DNA of 19,449 nucleotides from Bovifimicola sp964595785. GTDB taxonomy: Bacteria > Bacillota > Clostridia > Lachnospirales > Lachnospiraceae. How positions within the stretch are numbered: position 1 is the first letter of the stretch; every line of letters starts with the position of its first letter. The position numbers and the translations under genes were made by a program. Location: the NCBI GenBank assembly GCA_964595785.1, contig CAZQRO010000037.1:1-19449 (forward strand), written 5' to 3'. Shown here piece by piece: positions 1 to 6,038 of the stretch. The notes under the pieces are model-generated. The model was not told the origin of the DNA, did no database searches, and saw only the letters and a list, made by a program, of their open reading frames with translations.

Positions 1-51
1 ATTCTAGCCGGTGCTAAAGTCGTTATTGTTCAACCGAAGGCTGAACTGTAA
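1..51 (+). CDS. possible C-terminal end of a convergent gene, unknown product (partial)
   Basis: Reading from base 1, an open frame of 16 codons ends in TAA at 49-51 and gives the peptide ILAGAKVVIVQPKAEL, which is composed like an ordinary protein C-terminus. The start lies outside the window. It would be convergent with the O-antigen-ligase-like gene that ends at 58. Against it, the frame is too short to judge, and its last part overlaps a small hairpin (28-46) whose sequence resembles the repeat island near 10700. I do not recognise the protein. Confidence 0.3.
   Translation: MLAGAKVVIVQPKAEL
28..46 (-). terminator. small hairpin behind the O-antigen-ligase-like gene
   Basis: On the minus strand GTTCAGCC and GGTTGAAC pair across a TTC loop, giving 8 bp with one G-U wobble. 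The wobble exists only in the minus-sense RNA, which favours a role in the transcript of the gene ending at 58. No clear U-run follows, so it would be a weak terminator or a 3'-end stabiliser. Confidence 0.3.
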
Positions 52-57
52 CGTTAA

Positions 58-1359
58 TTATGTAATATTTTGTCTGGTTTCATTATTTGACGACAGCATT
101 CCCAAAAACAAATAGTAGAATACTGTTGTATAAAATAACATAACGCCAAAAAAACTTGATACCAGATATGCAAAGATTATAGAACCACTACTATTTATAT
201 AATCATCATTCTTTCTCAGCGTTTTTATCTTATTAATCATCATAAATATTAATGCTAAAATATACAAAATAACTGATGGTATTCCATATTCTGCTGCCAT
301 TTGCAAAAATTCATTATGTGGTTCAGAACTGCTTTTCACAACATGAACAATATTTTCCGGTCCACATCCAAATATCGGATTGTCCTTTATACATCCAACA
401 GCTTCAATCCATAATTTCCATCTTCCGCTTCCTGCTCTTCCCATATCTTCAGCATTAGAACTTATTTTATTTATATCGTTTCCTGTTATACCAAAATTAT
501 TAGATACAATATCCGTTTTCATATCCGTAAAAATACTTATTCCAATAAACAATATCGTGATACAAATCACACTTATCAATATTTTTCTATATTTAATAAA
601 TGAAATAGTTATCAAAAATAATATTCCCATAATCACTGCCAGATAACACCCAAATGTATTATTAATTATAAGACACCATATATTAAATGAATACAATAAA
701 ACTGCAATTATTCTTTCTAAAACTTTTTTTCCCGTTATAATCAAACCACTCAATGCAAATATTGCCATCATAATAAAATAGCCACTATGATTACTATTAT
801 AAAACGCTCCAACATTTGAACCGTAATAGCCTAAATATTTTGATAATATTAATAAGTTCTGAAATGATGCCACACTTCCAAATGTCCAAAATATTATTCT
901 TTTTAAATTCATTTTTCTTATATTTTTCCCACATATATATATTGATGCATAGATTAGGTATGTTCTATATCCATTCTGCCTAAAGTACGAACCAAGAAAC
1001 GCATATTCTTTATTTTCTGCCATTAATGCTGAAATGAATATCCATGCAAGCATTATTATAAAAAACAATTCATATATATTATGCTTGAAATACTCTATAA
1101 TATTATTTTTAGTCATTTTACATATTCTTGAACCAATAAATATCACGCTAAATGCTATTAGCATATAACCAACAATATAAAAGTTACGTGTCATTTCCGC
1201 AAAAGATTCATGTCTTGTTGCAATCCTCGTAACCGCCTCTACCACTATCACCATCATCATTGCTATAATCAGTACAAATGAACTCTTTTCATAAAAAGAC
1301 TCCGGTATGACCTGATATATTTCTTTAATTGTTTTGCATTCTTTCAGCTTCTTAAACAT
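58..1359 (-). CDS. O-antigen ligase / Wzy-family polytopic membrane protein
   Basis: About ten to eleven hydrophobic segments run through this 433-residue protein. After about residue 310 comes the Wzy_C signature: GSGRWKLW, then NPIFGCGPEN, then EPHNEFLQMAAEYGIP (about residues 345-362), followed by more membrane segments. Families with this pattern polymerise or ligate lipid-linked glycans at the outer face of the membrane, so a role in surface polysaccharide assembly is likely but the substrate is unknown. The open frame extends 8 codons further upstream, but ATG 1359 is preceded by GGAGG with a 5-base spacer, so I take it as the start. There are no glycosyltransferase genes beside it; its upstream neighbours are a J-domain protein and an antiporter. 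It may share their transcript, with 39 bases between. Confidence 0.85.
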   Translation of the reverse strand: MFKKLKECKTIKEIYQVIPESFYEKSSFVLIIAMMMVIVVEAVTRIATRHESFAEMTRNFYIVGYMLIAFSVIFIGSRICKMTKNNIIEYFKHNIYELFFIIMLAWIFISALMAENKEYAFLGSYFRQNGYRTYLIYASIYICGKNIRKMNLKRIIFWTFGSVASFQNLLILSKYLGYYGSNVGAFYNSNHSGYFIMMAIFALSGLIITGKKVLERIIAVLLYSFNIWCLIINNTFGCYLAVIMGILFLITISFIKYRKILISVICITILFIGISIFTDMKTDIVSNNFGITGNDINKISSNAEDMGRAGSGRWKLWIEAVGCIKDNPIFGCGPENIVHVVKSSSEPHNEFLQMAAEYGIPSVILYILALIFMMINKIKTLRKNDDYINSSGSIIFAYLVSSFFGVMLFYTTVFYYLFLGMLSSNNETRQNIT

Positions 1360-1364
1360 TTTCT

Positions 1365-1369
1365 CCTCC
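1365..1369 (-). promoter_or_regulatory. ribosome binding site that fixes the start of the Wzy-family gene
   Basis: GGAGG on the minus strand lies 5 bases before ATG 1359. It sits inside the longer open frame that starts at 1383, which argues against that upstream ATG. Confidence 0.7.
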
Positions 1370-1398
1370 GCACAGAAGTACATTTCATTTGGTATACC

Positions 1399-1839
1399 TT
1401 ATAATGCTTCATACTTCTTCTTTAATTCATTATATTCTTTATTAATTGCCTGCATAGCATCCACATCTCCATTCATACTGTCGGGATGAAATAGTTTGAG
1501 AAGGTCTCTGTAACGTTTCTTTAGCGAAAGTTCATCATGGACTCCTAGAAAATACATTCCTGCATTGATTCTCTTATTAGACTTGTACAATTGTTTTTCA
1601 CTGTCTAATTTAGATTTATACTGCTGCCTTTTCTGTTCACTGTCGAATTCTTCCCTCTCTTTTGCAAACAAAGAAAGCTCATGTTCTAATATTCTCCATT
1701 GCGTATTGAACATTCGCTCTCTTCTTTCAAGTTCCTCCTGCATAAACTGCAGTTTCTTCTCTTTTCTAATTAATTCTTTCTGAAGTTTTAATTGTTCTTC
1801 TTTCGTCTTTGCAAGTTCACGCCTGCTAAATTCCATCAT
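1399..1839 (-). CDS. coiled-coil protein with a C-terminal J domain
   Basis: The first 90 or so residues are very rich in Lys, Glu, Arg and Gln with a heptad-like pattern, so a long coiled coil is expected. The last 50 residues look like a compact J domain: a helix ending KRYRDLLKLF, the HPD tripeptide at about 118-120, and a third helix INKEYNELKKKY. HPD is what J proteins use to stimulate the ATPase of DnaK, so this is probably a specialised co-chaperone that brings DnaK to a target through its coiled coil. It has no Gly/Phe region, zinc finger or client-binding C-terminal domain. There is no signal peptide. ATG 1839 overlaps the stop of the antiporter gene by one base (TGATG), which indicates translational coupling. 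A second ATG at 1836 and a TTG at 1842 are alternative starts. The target is unknown. Confidence 0.75.
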   Translation of the reverse strand: MMEFSRRELAKTKEEQLKLQKELIRKEKKLQFMQEELERRERMFNTQWRILEHELSLFAKEREEFDSEQKRQQYKSKLDSEKQLYKSNKRINAGMYFLGVHDELSLKKRYRDLLKLFHPDSMNGDVDAMQAINKEYNELKKKYEAL

Positions 1840-3008
1840 CAATCTCCATTTTTATAAAGAATTTTCATAATAACCGGAGTTATAAGTGAAGAACATATAA
1901 TAAGCAGAATTACCGTTGTAAAATAAACAGAATTAATCATATTTACCGCTAATCCCTTCTCCGTAACTATTAATGCAACTTCTCCCCGCGTCATCATTCC
2001 CACGCCAATTCTTAGAGCATCTTTATTCTTAAATCTGCACAGTTTTGCCATCAGTCCACAGCCGATTACTTTCGTTATCAATCCTACAATAACAAATAAT
2101 ACTGAAAATATCAATAAACTTCTTGAAATTCCATCAATATTGGTTTTCAGACCAATACTGGCAAAAAATATCGGTCCAAATAACATATATGCGCCAATAT
2201 CCATTTTTTCTGCAATATATTCCGAATCTTTTATGCTGCAAAGAATTATTCCAGCCACAAATGCACCTGTAATATCAGCTATTCCAAAATACTTTTCTGC
2301 AATATATGCCATTGCAAAACAAAGTGCAAGACCAAATATAGGTATTCGTCGGCTATGCGGACGCTTCGAATTAAGAAGTCTGAAAATATAATAAATTATA
2401 ATTCCTACTCCTATTGCAAAAACAAAGAATAGAACTGTATTAATTACAACTTTTGAAGGTGACACACTTGAACTTTTGAATCCGATAACAAATGTAAGAA
2501 CGATAATTCCTATTATGTCATCCACTATTGCTGCACTGAGAATTGTAGTTCCTACCTCACCTTTCAGTTTTCCTAATTCTCTTAAAGTCTCTACTGTAAT
2601 ACTGACTGATGTTGCCGTAAGTATTACTCCGATAAAAATCGCTTCGTAGAATTTATCAGAACCATTCGGTGCAAAACCATAATAACAGCTATATAACAAA
2701 AAGCCACTTGCCAGAGGTAATGCTACACCGACACATGCTATCAGAATTGCTTTCGGGCCTGTTTTTATAAGGTCTCTTAAATTCGTTCCAAGACCTGCTG
2801 CAAACATTATTAACAATACACCAATTGCTGCCATTTCCGAAAGAAATTCTGTCTGAGAAACCAATCCCAATACACTAGGTCCGATAAGCAGACCCGCAAC
2901 TATCTCTCCCGCAACCATTGGTGCATGCATTTTTCTAGCAAGCAATCCACAGCATTTAGCTGAAATAACTATAATAGCCAAATCTTTAAACACTTCATAT
3001 GTTTCCAT
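1839..3008 (-). CDS. CPA2-family cation/proton antiporter (Kef/NapA type)
   Basis: About twelve membrane segments fill this 389-residue protein. Family landmarks are APMVAGEIVAGLLIGPSVLG near the N-terminus, the acidic pair in AAIVDDIIGI at about residues 163-164, DITGAFVAGIIL, and FGPIFFASIGL. The double Asp is the ion-binding signature of electrogenic CPA2 exchangers such as NapA, so Na+/H+ or K+/H+ exchange is likely; the ion cannot be told from sequence. The protein stops after the membrane domain and has no TrkA-N/RCK regulatory domain as KefB and KefC do. An open frame runs to TTG 3032, but ATG 3008 has AAAGGAG upstream and begins the normal family N-terminus. A sigma-A promoter and two direct repeats precede it. 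The J-domain gene is translationally coupled behind it. Confidence 0.9.
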   Translation of the reverse strand: METYEVFKDLAIIVISAKCCGLLARKMHAPMVAGEIVAGLLIGPSVLGLVSQTEFLSEMAAIGVLLIMFAAGLGTNLRDLIKTGPKAILIACVGVALPLASGFLLYSCYYGFAPNGSDKFYEAIFIGVILTATSVSITVETLRELGKLKGEVGTTILSAAIVDDIIGIIVLTFVIGFKSSSVSPSKVVINTVLFFVFAIGVGIIIYYIFRLLNSKRPHSRRIPIFGLALCFAMAYIAEKYFGIADITGAFVAGIILCSIKDSEYIAEKMDIGAYMLFGPIFFASIGLKTNIDGISRSLLIFSVLFVIVGLITKVIGCGLMAKLCRFKNKDALRIGVGMMTRGEVALIVTEKGLAVNMINSVYFTTVILLIICSSLITPVIMKILYKNGD

Positions 3009-3055
3009 TTTAAAACACTCCTTTTGTCTCAAGTATTTTCAATTTCCAAATGTTA

Positions 3056-3083
3056 ATTTTAGCACAAAAAATAGTTATGTCAA
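3056..3083 (-). promoter_or_regulatory. sigma-A promoter of the antiporter gene
   Basis: On the minus strand TTGACA (3078-3083) is a perfect -35 box, separated by 16 bases from TAAAAT (3056-3061). The -10 box lies about 47 bases before the chosen ATG at 3008. This is the best promoter in the window by match to consensus. Confidence 0.75.
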
Positions 3084-3094
3084 CACAAAAGGGC

Positions 3095-3153
3095 TACTCA
3101 ATTACTTTCTTTCACACAAAGTGATTACTCAATTGCTTTTTTCACACAAAGTG
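3095..3153. repeat. two near-identical 28-29-bp direct repeats upstream of the antiporter promoter
   Basis: The units 3095-3123 and 3126-3153 both begin TACTCAATT and end TTCACACAAAGTG on the plus strand; they differ by one substitution and a one-to-two-base change in the middle. The period is 30-31 bases, close to three helix turns. A degenerate third core, ACACAAA at 3083-3089, overlaps the -35 box at the same spacing. The location right behind the -35 is typical for activator or response-regulator sites. Confidence 0.7.
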
Positions 3154-3170
3154 TTCTCATTTCCTTCGTG

Positions 3171-3182
3171 ATCGGTTCCGAT
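3171..3182. promoter_or_regulatory. 12-bp imperfectly spaced palindrome (ATCGGTTCCGAT)
   Basis: ATCGG and CCGAT are exact reverse complements around TT, in the gap between trhP and the antiporter gene, about 90 bases upstream of the antiporter -35 box. It could be a protein binding site. No U-run follows on either strand, so it is not a normal terminator. Confidence 0.3.
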
Positions 3183-3229
3183 AGGCTCATATAAGGATAC
3201 TTCTCTTGATAGTGCCTTTCCTAATCATT

Positions 3230-4537
3230 TTATTTTTCTTTTCTTCTTAATATGTCAAACTTATCTGCCTTTTTGTCTAATTCAATAAACAGTTTTTGTT
3301 TCGGGTGAGGTGCTGATTCCATAGGATTTCCATCTTCATCACAGATACTTATGACCTTAACAAAAACATTCGTTCCATCAGGCTTCATAAGTTCAATTTC
3401 TTCGCCTGTGCAGAATTTGTTACGCTGCTCTATTTCATATAATGTACCATTGTCATCGTCTGATATTTCTCCATTACTGTCTGATATAATATCTTTCTTG
3501 TCTGCCATGCTATTTATAATTCCTAAATAAGTATATTCCCTGATATATGTGTTAGAATCGTAAATCTGTGTATTTTCATCAGGCTTTCCAAAGAAAAATC
3601 CCGTTGTATACTGTCTGTAAGTGCATTTAGCAATTTCCTCTTTATAAAAAGAAATCCTTGAGTTATACAATTCTTCGCTTTCCTTATAATCATCAATTGC
3701 CATTCTGTATGTTCTCGCTACAGTTGCCACATAAAGTGCCGTTTTCATTCTGCCTTCTATTTTAAGACTGTCAATACCCGATTCAACTATCTCCGGAATA
3801 TGTTCAATCATACATAAATCTTTTGAATTAAAAATATATGTTCCTCTTTCATTTTCATATACAGGCATATATTCACCCGGTCTTGATTCTTCTACCACCG
3901 AATATTTCCAACGACATGGATGTGTGCATGCGCCCTGATTGGCATCTCTTCCCGCCATGAAACTGCTAAGAAGACATCTTCCTGAATAAGAAATACACAT
4001 CGCACCATGGATAAATGTTTCTATTTCCAAATCATCAGGAATATTCTTTCTTATTTCCTTTATTTCTTCTAATGAAAGTTCCCTTGCCGTAACCACACGT
4101 TTTGCGCCCTGTTTATACCAGAAATTAAAAGTTCCGTAATTAGTATTATTTGCCTGCGTGCTGATATGAATCTCCATTTCAGGTAATACCTCTCTTGCTA
4201 TGGTAAATATAGCAGGGTCGGAAATAATAAGTGCATCAGGATTAACTGTTTTAAGTTCTTCAAAATATGCATATGCACCATCTAAGTCTCTGTTATGCGC
4301 AAGAATGTTGGCAGTTACATATACTTTCACATTATGTTCATGCGCAAAAACTACACCTTCACACATTTCCTCCAACGAAAAATTCTTAGCCTTCGCTCTG
4401 AGTCCAAACGCTTCTCCACCTATATATACTGCATCTGCCCCAAATATTACTGCAACTTTTAACACTTCAAGACTGCTTGCCGGAATAAGTAATTCCGGAT
4501 GTCTTCTCTGACTGTTATCTCTGATAAAGTTAGCCAT
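3230..4537 (-). CDS. trhP: U32-family tRNA hydroxylation protein (TrhP/YrrO type)
   Basis: The protein has the U32 'peptidase' signatures ELLIPASSLEVLKVA and ADAVYIGGEAFGLRA at the N-terminus. The cysteine set C181, C188, C204 and C208 (in GAMCISYSGRC and GACTHPC) fits the iron-sulfur site of TrhP and RlhA. In Bacillus, TrhP proteins form 5-hydroxyuridine at tRNA wobble position 34 using prephenate, and the neighbouring TrmR methylates it to 5-methoxyuridine. Here the TrmR gene is directly upstream with its stop 4 bases before this ATG. At 435 residues it matches the long YrrO form. The frame extends to GTG 4558, overlapping trmR, but ATG 4537 has AGAAAGGA at good distance. Genome annotations usually call it peptidase U32; protease activity is less likely than tRNA modification, but neither is proven here. 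Confidence 0.88.
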   Translation of the reverse strand: MANFIRDNSQRRHPELLIPASSLEVLKVAVIFGADAVYIGGEAFGLRAKAKNFSLEEMCEGVVFAHEHNVKVYVTANILAHNRDLDGAYAYFEELKTVNPDALIISDPAIFTIAREVLPEMEIHISTQANNTNYGTFNFWYKQGAKRVVTARELSLEEIKEIRKNIPDDLEIETFIHGAMCISYSGRCLLSSFMAGRDANQGACTHPCRWKYSVVEESRPGEYMPVYENERGTYIFNSKDLCMIEHIPEIVESGIDSLKIEGRMKTALYVATVARTYRMAIDDYKESEELYNSRISFYKEEIAKCTYRQYTTGFFFGKPDENTQIYDSNTYIREYTYLGIINSMADKKDIISDSNGEISDDDNGTLYEIEQRNKFCTGEEIELMKPDGTNVFVKVISICDEDGNPMESAPHPKQKLFIELDKKADKFDILRRKEK

Positions 4538-4541
4538 GTCA

Positions 4542-5186
4542 CTAATCCTTTCTAACACTTAACGTTATCCCATCACCTATTGGAATAATAGTTGTTTCTA
4601 ATTCTTTCATATTCTTAACCGTATACAAATACTCTCGCATTCTTGAGTGAATGGTTCTGTTTCTTCGTTCCACTGCATAGCGGCTTTCTATTAATTCGCC
4701 CTCCTGAAGCACATTATCTGCAATAAGAATTCCACCTTTCGGAAGTATTCTCATGATTTCTTTCAGATACACAGGGTACTGTGCCTTAGCAGCATCCATA
4801 AATATAAAATCATAAGGTGTGTTCATCTGTTTTAATACTTCAAATGCATCACCTTCTAATAATTCTATTTTATCTTCCACTCCTGCTTTCTTAAAATTCT
4901 CTTTAGCAATTAAAATTCTCTTATCATAATTCTCTATTGTTGTTATCATGCAGTCTTCAGGCATTGAATTTGCCATTAAAATTGCCGAATATCCAATAGC
5001 TGTTCCAAGTTCAAGAATTCTCTTAGGTGATTTTATACCTATTAGAACTCTTAGAAAGCTTTCCATTTCTTTACGGATAATCGGCACATTTGTCTGATGA
5101 GCAAATTCTTCAATTTCATAACATACTTCTCCATTACTTTTTTCTAATGAATGAATATATGATACAATTCTTTCATTTACTATCAT
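4542..5186 (-). CDS. trmR: tRNA 5-hydroxyuridine O-methyltransferase TrmR (YrrM family)
   Basis: This 214-residue protein is a class I SAM-dependent O-methyltransferase of the catechol-OMT-like type. Motif I is ILELGTAIGYSAI at about residues 57-69, an acidic loop ENYDKR follows, and FMDAAKAQYPVYL and IADNVLQEGEL hold the metal and SAM contacts typical of this family. In Bacillus subtilis the same gene sits between mltG (yrrL) and the trhP genes (yrrN, yrrO), and its product methylates 5-hydroxyuridine at the tRNA wobble base. The identical order here supports that role over a small-molecule methyltransferase. ATG 5186 is preceded by AGAAGGA with a rather long spacer, and the stop of the MltG-like gene is 4 bases upstream. 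Confidence 0.88.
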   Translation of the reverse strand: MIVNERIVSYIHSLEKSNGEVCYEIEEFAHQTNVPIIRKEMESFLRVLIGIKSPKRILELGTAIGYSAILMANSMPEDCMITTIENYDKRILIAKENFKKAGVEDKIELLEGDAFEVLKQMNTPYDFIFMDAAKAQYPVYLKEIMRILPKGGILIADNVLQEGELIESRYAVERRNRTIHSRMREYLYTVKNMKELETTIIPIGDGITLSVRKD

Positions 5187-5190
5187 AATA

Positions 5191-5577
5191 TTAATTTCCT
5201 TCTGTACTTTGAACTGTTGTCTGTTCCTCTGATAATATTTCTATAATATCTTCAGAAGATGATGATGAATTAACTGTATATGTTCCGGCTTTGAATTTTC
5301 CCTCATATAATTTTGCCTGCACAAAGAATACAAGTTTATCTTCGACAATACCATTATCTACAAGTTTCTGTGCAACAGACATATTGCTTTCACCTTTGTT
5401 AATAGTAATGCTTGCATCTGTTCCCGGACTCTTTTCATATCCCTTTTCCGAAAATATGCTTTTTCCAAAGCCATATCCTTTAGCGGACAATACTATAAGT
5501 AAAGTTAATAATATTGCATATACACTGATTTTAATAGAAATACTGACAATGTTTTTCGAGGTTTTCTTTAAACTCAT
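5191..5577 (-). CDS. MltG/YceG-like short membrane protein without catalytic domain
   Basis: This 128-residue protein has a basic N-terminus, one membrane segment at about 14-36, and then an extracytoplasmic part whose sequence SITINKGESNMSVAQKLVDN and the later KFKAGTYTV match the LysM-like N-terminal part of MltG (YceG). MltG is an endolytic murein transglycosylase of about 350 residues; the catalytic Glu domain is absent here and the protein ends in a Ser-, Glu- and Thr-rich tail. I see no continuation in another frame before trmR, so it is a genuine short form and not an evident frameshift. Its place before trmR matches mltG in Bacillus. It may bind peptidoglycan or the divisome without cutting. 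ATG 5577 has AAAGGA upstream at a long spacing. Confidence 0.75.
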   Translation of the reverse strand: MSLKKTSKNIVSISIKISVYAILLTLLIVLSAKGYGFGKSIFSEKGYEKSPGTDASITINKGESNMSVAQKLVDNGIVEDKLVFFVQAKLYEGKFKAGTYTVNSSSSSEDIIEILSEEQTTVQSTEGN

Positions 5578-5596
5578 ATATTATACCATTCCTTTT

Positions 5597-5929
5597 TCAT
5601 ATAAAGTCCATTTCAAAATCTAATTTCTCTGCAATTATTTCATTAATATTCTGAATTGTTCTGCACAATATTAATTCTGCATTAAGAAATTCTCTAATTA
5701 ATGTATTCTTTAATACTTCCCCATATTCATTCTCAAGTTCTCTTAACTCATCTATTTTATTATTAGATGTACCATTTTGTAAAGCAAAATTTTTCTTTCT
5801 GTATTCGGTTACTCTTTCTGCAAGTTCAGGATTATCATTTAGTTTTTCCTTTGCCATGATAAATCTGCGGTAAGCATCACTTTCTATAATAAGTGCCGAT
5901 AATTCTTCTGCTTTCTCAAATATTTCCAA
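5597..5929 (-). CDS. YlbF/YmcA family protein
   Basis: The 110 residues are almost wholly helical and charged, with the family core ESDAYRRFIMAKEKLNDNPEL near the N-terminus and NAELILCRTIQNINEII near the C-terminus. In Bacillus, YlbF, YmcA and YaaT form the Y-complex, which steers RNase Y in mRNA maturation. It follows the RNase J gene here, in keeping with a role in RNA turnover. The start is TTG 5929: GAGGAA lies 8 bases upstream and there is no ATG before residue 26. Which paralogue of the family it is cannot be told from one sequence. Confidence 0.82.
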   Translation of the reverse strand: MEIFEKAEELSALIIESDAYRRFIMAKEKLNDNPELAERVTEYRKKNFALQNGTSNNKIDELRELENEYGEVLKNTLIREFLNAELILCRTIQNINEIIAEKLDFEMDFI

Positions 5930-5968
5930 TTTTAATTCCTCATTTCATCCTTAACATAAATATGCAAG

Positions 5969-6020
5969 GTTCAGAACCTAACAATTCTGACAGACAAGGT
6001 CTGACGGACAGGCTCTGAAC
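5969..6020 (-). ncRNA. structured RNA element between the RNase J and YlbF genes
   Basis: In the minus-sense RNA, GUUCAGAGCC (6020-6011) pairs with GGUUCUGAAC (5978-5969) over 10 bp with one G-U wobble that does not exist on the plus strand. Inside it CAGAC and GUCUG form a second 5-bp hairpin with a CUU loop. No U-run follows, so it is more likely an mRNA processing, stability or attenuation structure than a terminator. The right arm is shared with 17529-17546. Confidence 0.45.
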
Positions 6021-6038
6021 ACTTACATCAATATTTTC

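Noticed and set aside
276..646. Plus-strand open frames inside the Wzy-family gene
   Set aside because: They are antisense to a gene with clear family motifs and have no ribosome binding site or recognisable product.
3095..3153. Short CRISPR-like array of about 30-bp repeats
   Set aside because: There are only two units separated by two bases, so there is no spacer; the location at a promoter fits regulator sites better.
5191..5577. Frameshifted full-length mltG
   Set aside because: The bases between this stop and the trmR start are only four, so there is no room for a missing catalytic domain.
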